Positions 1 to 8,002 of a stretch of DNA of 64,000 bases are shown here, in pieces. Each line of letters starts with the position of its first letter. Position 1 is the stretch's first letter. The DNA is taken from NCBI RefSeq assembly GCF_009362785.1, contig NZ_WHNQ01000015.1:1-64000 (forward strand), in the 5' to 3' direction. The notes below the pieces were generated by a model. The model did no database searches, was not told the DNA's origin, and saw only the letters and a list, made by a program, of their open reading frames with translations. The DNA is from Paraburkholderia atlantica (GTDB lineage Bacteria > Pseudomonadota > Gammaproteobacteria > Burkholderiales > Burkholderiaceae). The position numbers and the translations under genes are program-made.

Positions 1-298
1 ACAGGTAGAGCCCGTGGCCGGCCTCGTCCTGCACCTTGGCGATCAGGATCGCCTTGCGCTTCAGGCTCGGCGCGCGCGTGATCCAGTTGCCCTCGGGCAG
101 CATGCCGACGATCTCCGAGTGCGCGTGCTGCGAGATCTGCCGCACCAGCGTCTTGCGGTACGCGTCGGGCATCCAGTCCTGCGGCTCGATCTTGCCGTCG
201 GCGGCCATGACCGCGTCGAAGCGCGCCTGTTCGGGCGAATTCGCGTCCGCGTCCAGCGGGGCGACGTTGCCGGGGATATCGAGGGATTGGGTGTACAT
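1..298 (-). CDS. paaA: Phenylacetyl-CoA 1,2-epoxidase subunit A (5' part, runs off window)
   Basis: Catalytic subunit of the multicomponent PaaABCDE monooxygenase that epoxidises phenylacetyl-CoA in the aerobic hybrid phenylacetate pathway (cytoplasm). Only the first 99 codons are present; the family is about 330 residues. The protein begins MYTQSLDIPGNV and shows conserved PaaA segments WMPDAYRKTLVRQ, SQHAHSEIVGMLPEGNW and KVQDEAGHGLYL. The last holds the ExxH pair (E92, H95) that binds iron in this ferritin-like fold. The ATG at 298 is the only start fitting the family N-terminus. The rest of the paa operon should lie left of the window. A TetR-type palindrome at 343-356 is a likely operator. 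Recognition is by remembered family sequence. Confidence 0.93.
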   Translation of the reverse strand, partial: MYTQSLDIPGNVAPLDADANSPEQARFDAVMAADGKIEPQDWMPDAYRKTLVRQISQHAHSEIVGMLPEGNWITRAPSLKRKAILIAKVQDEAGHGLYL

Positions 299-342
299 CT
301 GCACCATCCAGAATGAGTGGCAATGTGACGCAGTATAAATTA

Positions 343-356
343 ACCGACCGGTCGGT
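343..356. promoter_or_regulatory. Perfect 14-bp palindrome, TetR-type operator (PaaR-like) upstream of paaA
   Basis: ACCGACCGGTCGGT is a perfect palindrome 45 bp upstream of the paaA start, in an AT-richer stretch (cagtataaattaa before it). TetR-type PaaR repressors control phenylacetate operons in beta-proteobacteria and bind GC-rich palindromes of about this size, so this is the obvious operator candidate. It could also serve the rightward oxidoreductase gene at 468. Confidence 0.6.
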
Positions 357-467
357 CAATTGAATTTTACTTTCCGTCGACAAGTGGAATAGGATCGGGG
401 ATACCCTCGGACGATCTTTTGCACGCGGGCGAGATTGCTTCACCCTCAATCCATCCAGGAGGTAGTG

Positions 468-1457
468 ATGTCACGGACTGTCAGGTTTACCGAGGCCGGT
501 GCGCCCGAAGTGCTTCGATTCGTCGAAGAATCGGTCCGCGGCCCAGGCCGCGGTGAAGTTCGCATCAACGTGAAGGCGATCGGTCTCAATCGCGCGGAAT
601 CGATGTGGCGCACCGACCGGTACATCGAGCCCGTCCGCTTTCCGGCCGGGCTCGGGTACGAGGCGGCCGGCATCGTCGATGCGGTGGGCGAGGGCGTCGT
701 CGATTTCGCGCCTGGAGACGAGGTCAGTGTGATCCCGTCGTTCTCGATGAATCAGTACTTCACCTACGGCGAAGTCATCATCGTGCCGGACCATGCGGTG
801 GTCAGGCATCCGAAGTCGCTTTCCTACGCCGAGGCCGCTTCGGTGTGGATGATGTTCGTGACCGCGTATGGCGCGCTGATCGAAGATGCGAAGGTCGGCG
901 CCGGCGACTATGTCGTCGTACCGGCCGCATCGAGCAGCGTTGGCCTGGCGGCGATCCAGCTAGCGAACTACGCGGGCGCGACGTCGATCGCCGTCACGCG
1001 CCATGCCGGCAAGAGACAGCAGTTGCTCGACGCCGGTGCCGCCCACGTGGTCGTGACGGACGAATCGGACCTTGTCGAAGAGATCATGCGAATCACGGAT
1101 GGGAAGGGGGCTCGCGTCGCTTTCGATCCGGTCGGCGGCCCGAACTTCGCGAAACTGATCGAGGCGCTGTCCTTCCAGGGCATTGCGTATCTGTACGGCG
1201 CGCTCGACGAGCGTGCTACGACGCTGCCCGTGCTGCAAATGATCGCCAGGATGAATTCCGTGAAGGCGCACAACATCTGGTTGACGAGTGGCGACCCGAC
1301 GCGCCGAAAGGCCGCGGTGGAGTTCGTGCTCAAGGGCCTCGAAAGCGGCTCGCTGAAGCCGGTCATCGATCGCACCTTTGCGTTCGACGAGATCGTCGAC
1401 GCACACCGCTACCTCGAAACCAACGGTCAGTTCGGCAAGATCGTGGTAACGGTGTAG
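468..1457 (+). CDS. Zinc-independent MDR-family NAD(P)-dependent alcohol dehydrogenase / quinone oxidoreductase
   Basis: Medium-chain dehydrogenase/reductase of 329 residues, probably a cytoplasmic NADPH-dependent quinone or enoyl reductase. The GroES-like N-terminal half (about 1-130) has the family signature GLGYEAAGIVDAVGEGV and lacks the cysteine cluster of zinc enzymes. The Rossmann half has a nucleotide loop AASSSVGLAAIQLA near residue 150. The start is the ATG at 468, because a strong AGGAGG lies at 457-462 with 5-base spacing; an upstream ATG at 435 has no such site. It is divergent from paaA and convergent with the nitroreductase gene. The substrate cannot be told from sequence. Confidence 0.85.
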   Translation: MSRTVRFTEAGAPEVLRFVEESVRGPGRGEVRINVKAIGLNRAESMWRTDRYIEPVRFPAGLGYEAAGIVDAVGEGVVDFAPGDEVSVIPSFSMNQYFTYGEVIIVPDHAVVRHPKSLSYAEAASVWMMFVTAYGALIEDAKVGAGDYVVVPAASSSVGLAAIQLANYAGATSIAVTRHAGKRQQLLDAGAAHVVVTDESDLVEEIMRITDGKGARVAFDPVGGPNFAKLIEALSFQGIAYLYGALDERATTLPVLQMIARMNSVKAHNIWLTSGDPTRRKAAVEFVLKGLESGSLKPVIDRTFAFDEIVDAHRYLETNGQFGKIVVTV

Positions 1458-1482
1458 CCCACGGCCTGGCATCGGCCTGGGC
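1457..1482. terminator. Possible bidirectional terminator between convergent genes
   Basis: GCCCA and GGCC pair with GGCC and TGGGC around a TGGCATC loop, giving 9 pairs with one bulged C. It begins on the last base of the MDR stop codon and lies before the end of the opposite gene. There is no T-tract, so this is a weak call. Confidence 0.3.
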
Positions 1483-1498
1483 AGACTTCCCGTGCTTG

Positions 1499-2530
1499 TC
1501 AGGACACCACATCGGCGAGCGGCCGCCTCGGCGCATGACGGACGCGCGGGCCGCGCCCGACGCGAAGCAGGAGCTGCGGAAACGCGTCCGTGTGCAACAG
1601 CGTTCGCAGCCGCTCTCGCAGTGCGTCCACTTCGATCGGCTGGTTCAGGTAGGAAGCGGTCAATCCCGCCGATGCCGCGACCAGCAGCATCCGTTCGAGC
1701 GCCTGTCCCGTCGCGAGCCATGCCTCGCGATCGTCGCGCATCGTCGCGATGCCGACCATCAGCGGCGAGCAATCCACGAGGTGCTGGTGCGTGGCTGGCT
1801 GCCCCGCGCCCGCGTCGAACACGCGGACGGCCAGGCTGACGAGCGGCGCCGCGAAATCGAGCAGCGCGCCGACAGCGGTACCGTAAGCGGGCATGCCATC
1901 GTCGCGCCGCCGCGGGTGAATCCAGCTCGCGAGCTCGCGCCTGAAACGTGGGTCGGCGAACTGCGCTTGATCCGCATCGGTGATCAGTTGCGCGAGCGCC
2001 TCGCGCGCGGCTTTTTGCTCCACGCAGCAGGCAAGCGCGCCTTCGTCGTCGCAGGCATCGCTGAGTTTGCGTTGCAGTGCGGCGGGCACAGGTTCGTCGA
2101 CGAACGGCGCACGCGTCGTCACGCGCGCCGTCAGCGCGTCGAAAAGATCGTGCAGGTGCGGGTCGCGAGGTCCGTCGCGCGACACGCGTACGAGCGCCAC
2201 GATGTCGGGGTCCGCTTCCGCTGGAAACAGTGTGATCGCATAAGCGAGACCGAGGCGGCACAGCGCCACGCGAAGATTGAACAAAGCGGCGCCGCAGCTC
2301 ATCAGAAGTTCGCGATCGAAAGGATCGACCACGGGAAGCGCGCGCATGCGGTCGGCGCAGATCTGTACGGTCTCGCCGTCGACGATGAACCGCCACGGTT
2401 GTGTATTGTGATTCGACGGCGCGAGAACCGCATAGTGCAGCGCAAAGCGCAGCTGCTGTTCCACTGGCGTGGAGGCGGGAAAGTGCGGTTCACCGATTTC
2501 CCAGGCATCATGTTGCGCGGCATCGCTCAT
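1499..2530 (-). CDS. Acg-type FMN-binding nitroreductase family protein
   Basis: A 343-residue two-lobed nitroreductase-like protein. The segment APSNHNTQPWRF near residue 36 is the FMN phosphate-binding motif typical of nitroreductases and of the Acg group. Mycobacterial Acg (Rv2032) belongs to the hypoxia-induced DosR regulon and is thought to store or sequester flavin rather than reduce substrates. The start at 2530 has AGGAG eight bases upstream. It lies beside a NarL-type response regulator read in the same direction and opens a cluster of stress and low-oxygen genes, which fits a dormancy role by inference. No Anr box is visible directly upstream. Confidence 0.82.
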   Translation of the reverse strand: MSDAAQHDAWEIGEPHFPASTPVEQQLRFALHYAVLAPSNHNTQPWRFIVDGETVQICADRMRALPVVDPFDRELLMSCGAALFNLRVALCRLGLAYAITLFPAEADPDIVALVRVSRDGPRDPHLHDLFDALTARVTTRAPFVDEPVPAALQRKLSDACDDEGALACCVEQKAAREALAQLITDADQAQFADPRFRRELASWIHPRRRDDGMPAYGTAVGALLDFAAPLVSLAVRVFDAGAGQPATHQHLVDCSPLMVGIATMRDDREAWLATGQALERMLLVAASAGLTASYLNQPIEVDALRERLRTLLHTDAFPQLLLRVGRGPRVRHAPRRPLADVVS

Positions 2531-2612
2531 CTCGAAGTCTCCTGTCGGATCAGGGCCGCAAGCACGCGGTTGGTGTCGTTATCGTGTCACCGGGCGCCGT
2601 GGCAGGGAAGCA

Positions 2613-3260
2613 CTACAAATCGTTCTCGTCGTCGAACAGCTTGTGGCGGATCGCATAGCGAACCAGCCCGTTCTCGTTCGGCATCTGCATTTTTTCGAGG
2701 ATGCGCGTCTTGTGCGTGCTGATCGTTTTCACGCTGACGCAGAGTTCGTTGGCGATCTCGGTGATGCTCTGGCCTTCGACGAGCCGCCGGAACACGTCGA
2801 ATTCGCGGTCGGACAAGCGCTGGTGCGGCAGCGCGTCGGCGGGCTCGTTCAGATTCTGCGCGAAGCGTTCGGCCATCGCGAGGCTCACATAGACGCCCCC
2901 TGACGCGACTTTCGTCACCGCGCCGACCAGTTCCGCGCTCGCGCTTTCCTTGGTCAGATAGCCCGACGCGCCCGCCTTGAACGCGCGCACCGCGTATTGC
3001 TGTTCGGCGTGCATCGTCAGCACCAGAATCCGCAGATCGGGTTTTTCCTCCTTGATCTGCTTGATCAGTTCAATGCCGTTGCGCCCCGGCATCGACAGGT
3101 CGAGCACGAGGACGTGTGCCTGGGTCGCGCGAATCAGCGCGATCGTCGTCGCGCTGTCGCACGCTTCGCCGGCTACCTCGAAGCCGTTCGTTTGCTGCAG
3201 GATATGGCGCAATCCGTCGCGCACGAGCGTGTGGTCGTCGGCCAGCAACACCTTGATCAT
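2613..3260 (-). CDS. NarL/FixJ-family response regulator
   Basis: Two-component transcription factor of 215 residues. The receiver domain (about 1-120) carries the acidic pair DD at 8-9, phosphoacceptor D54 in VLVLDLSMPG, and the switch lysine in YLTKES. A LuxR-type helix-turn-helix follows (about 148-210; LSDREFDVFRRL, SITEIANELCVSVKTISTHK). I chose the internal ATG at 3260 because MIKVLLADDH is the family start; the open frame extends to 3335 without matching the family. No kinase is adjacent, so the partner lies elsewhere. Its position next to an Acg-type gene parallels DosR in mycobacteria, but that is context only. Confidence 0.9.
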   Translation of the reverse strand: MIKVLLADDHTLVRDGLRHILQQTNGFEVAGEACDSATTIALIRATQAHVLVLDLSMPGRNGIELIKQIKEEKPDLRILVLTMHAEQQYAVRAFKAGASGYLTKESASAELVGAVTKVASGGVYVSLAMAERFAQNLNEPADALPHQRLSDREFDVFRRLVEGQSITEIANELCVSVKTISTHKTRILEKMQMPNENGLVRYAIRHKLFDDENDL

Positions 3261-3596
3261 GGGTGATCTTCCGGTTGCATCCATGGGCAGGGAAACCTGA
3301 AGCAATCGCGAAGTTCGCGCTTTGCGCTGAGTCAATGCGCATGGAATCGCCGGGCATCGACGCGCGTTCGCGCACGCAAATCGATTTTAGTCGGCTTTTC
3401 GTGACCGTTGGCTCCAGCGGTCTCGCGATCGGCGTGTCGTTCACGATCCATCGTCGGCTATCTGCGGCCCGCCTTTGACCGCGGCTGACTCAGGTCAATC
3501 ACGCCGCTTCGCGTCGGAACAGGATGAGCCCATGGCAATCGACGCCGGCCACGAACGACCGCGGCGCGAGCAGGCACGCACTGACCGATTGCCCGG
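3261..3596. other. Intergenic region, 336 bp
   Basis: No convincing gene. It holds the leader of the response regulator gene and an Anr-like box at 3485-3498. Reading frames here are shadows of the downstream kinase gene. Confidence 0.5.
3485..3498. promoter_or_regulatory. Anr/FNR-like box, one mismatch
   Basis: CTGAC-TCAG-GTCAA matches the Anr form TTGAC-N4-GTCAA except for the first base. It lies 225 bp upstream of the response regulator start, which is far for direct activation, so a long leader would be needed. Confidence 0.4.
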
Positions 3597-5288
3597 CTAA
3601 CACGCGGCATTCGTAACACGCGAGGCAGCCGCGACGGCTTCCATGCGCGGCTGCATCCACCCGATCACCGCCCGCCAGTACTCGGGCGAGTCGAACGCCG
3701 CCATCGGTACCGCGGTGTCGAACGACAAGCTCAGCGCCTGTTCCTCCGGCGTCAGTGCGTCGGCGCTCGCGAGTTGATGCGCGAGCGTGGCGGTGTCCGC
3801 GTCGGACAGATCGCGCGGACCGAGCCGGCGCGCTTCGATGCGTTGCGCGAGCACCGCTGGGTCGGCCCGAAAGTCGAGAATGCGGGCCGGTACGCCAAGC
3901 CGTTCGGCGAGCGCGAAAAACGTGCTGCGGTGACTCGTTTCGAGGAAGGTCGCGTCGACGATCACGCTGTGGCCGCTTTGCAGCACGCCGTGCGTGAGTC
4001 CAAGCAGGTGATCGTAGATCGCGTGACGCGCAGCTTGCGTGTAGTGTTCGGCGCCGAGCGTCATTTGCGCGTCGGACACTGGCCGCATGCGTTTGCGTTC
4101 GGCGTCGCTCGACACGCGTACCGCGCCGCACAGGTCCGCGAGGGCGCGGCTCGCGACCGATTTCCCCGAACCGGAAAAGCCATGACACAGCAGCAGAACG
4201 GGTGCCGGATTCTGCGTTTGCTCTCGCGCGACCTCGAGGTAGCGCAGCGCCGGTTGCGGGACCGCGACGTTGCGGCCGGCCACGTACCCCGCTTTCAGAC
4301 ACGCGACCCACGCCCGCACCAGCGCCCGATAGGCGATGTACAAAGGCATCAAAGACAGCGCCGCATAGTCGCCCGAGGTTTCGAGCCAACGGTTCAACAG
4401 GCGATTTGCGAGCCGGGGTTCCGCTCGCGCGCGCAGGTCCATCACGAGAAACGCGACGTCCGCCGCGACGTCGATCCAGCGTAGCGCATCGTCGAAGTCG
4501 ATACAGTCGAACATCGCGATGGCGCCGCGCCAGCGAACCACGTTGTCGAGATGCAGATCGCCATGGCAGCCGCGCACGAAACCCTCGGCGCGGCGCCGCT
4601 CGATCAGCGGCGCGAGTTCGTCGAGCTGTCGCGCGCACCACGCGGCAATGCCGGGCAGCGCGGGATGGCTGCAATTGGCCAGCAGCGGTGCGTTGATCGT
4701 TTCGATCTGGGTTCGCACCAGCGTCGCGCTGCCGTAGCGCGACGAGGGCGCGTTGCGGGGTGCGCTCAGGTGATAGTGGGCGAGCCGCTTCGCGGCGCCG
4801 TCGACGTCGCGCGGCGTCAGCGCTGCGTGTGCCGCGAGACTCGAAAAGAGCATCGCCTCGTCGAAGCGGCGCATCTTGACCACGTGCTCGACGGCCACGC
4901 CGCCAGCGCCGAGCGCCAGCACGCCGGCACGGCGCGCAATCGGTATCACGTCGGCGTAGAGACCTCGCGCGAGTGGCCGGTTCAGGCGCAGCTGGGCTTC
5001 GCAGCAGCGCTCGCGTGTCGCGGCCGAGGTAAAGTCCGCGAAGCCTGGTGCGACCGGTTTGATGATCTTGTACGCGAAGCGCCCGGCGAGATACACGACG
5101 GATATATGCGTTTCGATCCTGACGATCCCGCCCGCCGGATGACGGTAGCTGCCCGGCCTGCGCAGCGTCGCGTCGAGTCCGCGCAGGCTGCGACGCGCGG
5201 CGCGCAATCGGTTGGCGACATGCAGGATGCCGTGAAGTGTGGCATCGGCTCGGCGTGCGGAAGGCTTGCGGCTCGGCGGCGAACTCAT
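3597..5288 (-). CDS. Bifunctional aminoglycoside-phosphotransferase-like / P-loop kinase protein
   Basis: A 563-residue cytoplasmic protein with two kinase-like halves. The N-terminal half (to about 340) has the APH/choline-kinase catalytic motif CHGDLHLDN and a following IDFDD metal-binding motif. The C-terminal half (about 365-540) has a Walker A loop GFSGSGKS, resembling gluconate-kinase-like nucleotide kinases. Homologues are annotated only as bifunctional aminoglycoside phosphotransferase/ATP-binding protein; the substrate is not known to me. Start: the first ATG (5300) carries GGAGG within its second and third codons, which is ideally placed (5-base spacing) for the ATG at 5288, so I use 5288. 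A perfect FNR box at 5454-5467 lies between it and the divergent DHH gene. Confidence 0.85.
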   Translation of the reverse strand: MSSPPSRKPSARRADATLHGILHVANRLRAARRSLRGLDATLRRPGSYRHPAGGIVRIETHISVVYLAGRFAYKIIKPVAPGFADFTSAATRERCCEAQLRLNRPLARGLYADVIPIARRAGVLALGAGGVAVEHVVKMRRFDEAMLFSSLAAHAALTPRDVDGAAKRLAHYHLSAPRNAPSSRYGSATLVRTQIETINAPLLANCSHPALPGIAAWCARQLDELAPLIERRRAEGFVRGCHGDLHLDNVVRWRGAIAMFDCIDFDDALRWIDVAADVAFLVMDLRARAEPRLANRLLNRWLETSGDYAALSLMPLYIAYRALVRAWVACLKAGYVAGRNVAVPQPALRYLEVAREQTQNPAPVLLLCHGFSGSGKSVASRALADLCGAVRVSSDAERKRMRPVSDAQMTLGAEHYTQAARHAIYDHLLGLTHGVLQSGHSVIVDATFLETSHRSTFFALAERLGVPARILDFRADPAVLAQRIEARRLGPRDLSDADTATLAHQLASADALTPEEQALSLSFDTAVPMAAFDSPEYWRAVIGWMQPRMEAVAAASRVTNAAC

Positions 5289-5453
5289 GCCAGCCTCCAT
5301 GTCGCGACGAGCGGCGCGCCGGGCCGCGTGTGATGGAGAAACACGAGCGTTTGATTCGTCACGTTGACCTCCACGTACCGGGACGGCCGGCGCCAGTCTT
5401 ATGCGCGAGCCGAAATCGTCTACCCATTTAAGTCATCGCGTATGGTAACCGGC

Positions 5454-5467
5454 TTGATCTGTATCAA
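5454..5467. promoter_or_regulatory. Perfect FNR/Anr box
   Basis: TTGAT-CTGT-ATCAA matches the FNR consensus exactly. It lies between the divergent kinase (start 5288) and DHH (start 5586) genes. A class II site here would give a rightward start near 5502 with a leader of about 84 bases, or a leftward start near 5419. Either or both genes could be induced at low oxygen. Confidence 0.75.
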
Positions 5468-5585
5468 CGAGGCGGTCAAGCGGACGATACCGGCGTACGC
5501 TTCCATATGAGGTGGAGCGGGGGCACCGTTTGACCCCAGTCGAACCGCGTGCGATCGTGGCAGCGTCGCGCGGGTGGAGCAGCGG

Positions 5586-6566
5586 ATGAAGCAATTCGAT
5601 ATTTTCAATGGCGATGCCGACGGCATTTGCGCGCTGCATCAGTTGCGGCTCGCCGAGCCTGCCGACACCGTCCTGATCACCGGAGCCAAGCGCGAGGTCA
5701 CGCTGCTGCACCGCGCGAACGCGCAGCCGGGCGACAGCGTGACCGTGCTGGATATTTCGCTCGATGCGAACCGCGGTCCGCTCATGGCATTGCTGGATCT
5801 TGGCGTAAAGATCGACTATTTCGATCATCATTTCTCCGGCCCGATACCCGCAAACGCGTTGCTGACGACGCATATCGATACGTCACCGGATATGTGCACG
5901 GCGCTGCTCGTGGACCGCCATTTGCAAGGCCGGTACACGCGCTGGGCGGTGGTCGCGGCCTATGGCGACAACCTGCATCCGGCAGCGCATCGGGCCGCCA
6001 CCGCGTGCGCGATCAGCACGTCCGACGAGCGTAAACTGCGCGAACTTGGCGAAGCGATCAACTACAACGCGTACGGGGACAGCGTAGGCGATCTTGCAGT
6101 CGAGCCAGTCGACATGTATCGCGCAATTCAGCCCTATTCGGACCCGCTCGAATTCATTGCGTCGACCAGCGTGCTGCCCGAACTGCAGACGCGGCGAACG
6201 GAAGACCTCGAACTGGCCTTGGGACTCGCGGAGGTCCGGCGGCTCGCCAATGGAACGCTGCACATTCTTCCCGACGCCGCGTGGGCGCGACGCGTGCGAG
6301 GCGATTTCGCCAATCTCGTCGCGCGACGCGATCCGGCGCGAGCGCACGCGGTGCTGACGGCCGGCGCCGATGGCCGATACACAGCGAGTGTACGGGCGCC
6401 GCTCGATTGCCCGGGCGGCGCCGACATCCTTTGCAGGAAGTTCGGCGGAAACGGCAGGGTCGCTGCGGCGGGTATCGACGGGCTCGATCGCGCGCGGCTC
6501 GACGAATTCGCGGCCGCATTCAGCACGGTTTTTTGCCGCGAATCTCGCGGAGCGGGTGGTCGCTAG
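5586..6566 (+). CDS. DHH-family phosphoesterase
   Basis: A 326-residue protein with the DHH superfamily signatures: FNGDADGICAL (D10, D12) at the N-terminus, VLDISLD, and the DHH triad at residues 80-82, which together bind two metal ions. Family members cleave phosphodiesters such as cyclic dinucleotides, pAp or short oligonucleotides; this one lacks a clear partner domain. The C-terminal GGADILCRKFGGNGR resembles the DHHA1 substrate-binding loop. ATG 5586 is chosen over GTG 5574 because GGAG sits 6 bases before it. It is divergent from the kinase across an FNR box and is followed by a terminator at 6649-6684. Confidence 0.82.
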   Translation: MKQFDIFNGDADGICALHQLRLAEPADTVLITGAKREVTLLHRANAQPGDSVTVLDISLDANRGPLMALLDLGVKIDYFDHHFSGPIPANALLTTHIDTSPDMCTALLVDRHLQGRYTRWAVVAAYGDNLHPAAHRAATACAISTSDERKLRELGEAINYNAYGDSVGDLAVEPVDMYRAIQPYSDPLEFIASTSVLPELQTRRTEDLELALGLAEVRRLANGTLHILPDAAWARRVRGDFANLVARRDPARAHAVLTAGADGRYTASVRAPLDCPGGADILCRKFGGNGRVAAAGIDGLDRARLDEFAAAFSTVFCRESRGAGGR

Positions 6567-6594
6567 TTCGATGCTGCATCCTCGCTTGGCGGGC

Positions 6595-6608
6595 TTGATG
6601 CAAGTCAA
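6595..6608. promoter_or_regulatory. Perfect Anr box
   Basis: TTGAT-GCAA-GTCAA is an exact match to the Pseudomonas Anr consensus TTGAT-N4-GTCAA. It lies 29 bp after the DHH stop and 261 bp before the CBS-BON start, with an intrinsic terminator in between. It may drive a short RNA, a leader with an attenuator, or the CBS-BON gene. Confidence 0.65.
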
Positions 6609-6648
6609 CAATGGCAGGCCGCTGTGCATCGATCATTGGGCTGTACCG

Positions 6649-6684
6649 GAACCGGGGGCTGATCATCAGTGGCCGGTTCTTTTT
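6649..6684 (+). terminator. Intrinsic terminator downstream of DHH gene
   Basis: GAACCGG (6649-6655) pairs with CCGGTTC (6673-6679), with an inner CTGAT-c-ATCAG stem, followed by TTTTT. This is a good Rho-independent terminator. It also lies downstream of the Anr box at 6595. Confidence 0.7.
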
Positions 6685-6868
6685 GATTGGCGCATCGCAC
6701 GGCGAAATCGACGCGTTGCAACAACCGGTCGACACGCCGAGCGAGCGGATTCGAAGTGGGTGCCGAAGGGAGCACGGCGACGCGTCCTTCAGCGCCTGTC
6801 CATTGCGTCGCCTCGTGCCTGCCTGCGTCGGTGTGCGGCAGCGCAGCGCACTCGAAACGGAGATCACT

Positions 6869-7558
6869 ATGCAAGCCTCGGACATCATGACGACCCAGGT
6901 CGTGTCGATCGCACCGGACAGCTCGGTCTACGACGCGGCAAAGCTGCTCGCCGACAGCAAGATCAGCGGCATGCCCGTTCTCGACGACACAGGCAGCGTG
7001 ATTGGCATCGTCAGCGAGGGCGACCTGCTCCGGCGCGTCGAAACCGGCACCGAAACGCCGCGACGCTCGTGGCTCGCCCAGTTCATCGCGCCTACGCGAC
7101 AGCTCGCGGTCGAGTATCTGAAGGAGCGTTCGATTCGGGTACGTGACGTGATGAGCGCCCCCGCCGTCACCGTCGACGAATCCGCGCCACTCACTGCGGT
7201 CGCCGAACTGCTCGGGCGCAAGCACATCAAGCGGCTACCCGTGTTGCGCGACGGCAAGCTCGTCGGCATCGTCAGCAGGGCCAATCTGGTGCGCGCTCTC
7301 GCGAGTTGCGCGCCCGCGCAGCTCGATGCGCAACCGTCGGACGAGCAGATTCGCGCCGCGATCATGAAGGAACTCCAAGGGCAGCGTTGGGCGCTTGATG
7401 CCGACGACCTGATCGTCACGGATGGCGTCGCACATTGCTGGGGTCCGATACGCTCCGAGGAAGAGCGCCAGGCGATCCTCGCCGCCGCCGCGCGCGCGCC
7501 AGGCGTAAAGGAAGTAAAGGATCATCTGGAATATCCGGTCCCGTTCACGCCGATGTGA
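6869..7558 (+). CDS. CBS-pair and BON domain protein
   Basis: A 229-residue cytoplasmic protein. Two CBS domains (about 1-60 and 90-145) contain the repeated pattern DIMTTQVVSI...GMPVLDDTGSVIGIVSEGDLL and DVMSAPAVTV...RLPVLRDGKLVGIVSRANLV; CBS pairs bind adenine nucleotides and sense energy state. A BON domain follows (about 160-225; IRAAIMKEL...GVAHCWGPIRSEEERQ), a fold linked to phospholipid or solute binding. The start ATG 6869 has CGGAG with 6-base spacing; longer readings into the terminator region are not credible. Similar proteins are common in stress-protein islands. Confidence 0.9.
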   Translation: MQASDIMTTQVVSIAPDSSVYDAAKLLADSKISGMPVLDDTGSVIGIVSEGDLLRRVETGTETPRRSWLAQFIAPTRQLAVEYLKERSIRVRDVMSAPAVTVDESAPLTAVAELLGRKHIKRLPVLRDGKLVGIVSRANLVRALASCAPAQLDAQPSDEQIRAAIMKELQGQRWALDADDLIVTDGVAHCWGPIRSEEERQAILAAAARAPGVKEVKDHLEYPVPFTPM

Positions 7559-7640
7559 ACAGGGGCGCCGCCGCTCGGACCTGCCAGCCCGGTCCAATCG
7601 CAATCGACGGATGTCCCGTGGGCGGGGCGCGTCGGTCACG

Positions 7641-7970
7641 TCACCGGGCCTCGCTGTCCAGCAGCGCATCGAGCTTGTGAAGGCGCATCTCCCAGATCAG
7701 GCTCAATGCATGAAAAGAGGCTTCCAGTCCCTGCAGGCAGTGTCGCGCAATGGACTGATCGACTCCGCCAACAGCAAGTCCATGCACGAGCGCCCGTTGC
7801 CGCAGCAGACGTTGATGGGATATGGCGACCCGGGCCCGAGTGGCGGCTTCGCAGCGGATCGCCGCGGACAGCTCCGTCGATTCCGCGTCTTTACGCGCAT
7901 TCGCGTCCGCGGTGCAGGCGAATGCATGATCGCGGAGTTCGGTAACCTCTCCATTCATGACGACGTCCAT
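7641..7970 (-). CDS. Hypothetical protein, mostly helical
   Basis: A 109-residue frame with GC-rich third positions on this strand and an alanine/arginine-rich, probably helical product (TRARVAISHQRLLRQRALVHG; ASFHALSLIWEMRLHKLDALL). I do not recognise a family. There is no good ribosome binding site; a second ATG at 7958 is an alternative start. It is read in the same direction as, and 32 bp downstream of, the universal stress protein gene, so it may be its operon partner. The opposite-strand frame 7611-8012 is less protein-like. Confidence 0.5.
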   Translation of the reverse strand: MDVVMNGEVTELRDHAFACTADANARKDAESTELSAAIRCEAATRARVAISHQRLLRQRALVHGLAVGGVDQSIARHCLQGLEASFHALSLIWEMRLHKLDALLDSEAR

Positions 7971-8002
7971 TGTCTGTATTGCGGATCATGCAGTGCCAGG
8001 AG

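Noticed and set aside
605..2722. Long rightward open frame (705 codons) across the MDR gene end and the nitroreductase gene
   Set aside because: Arg-rich, no family features, and the minus-strand nitroreductase frame explains the stretch. It is a GC-driven shadow.
3499..4674. Leftward open frame of 391 codons overlapping the phosphotransferase/kinase gene
   Set aside because: It is another frame of the same strand without domain motifs, while the overlapping frame has HGDLHLDN and a Walker A loop.
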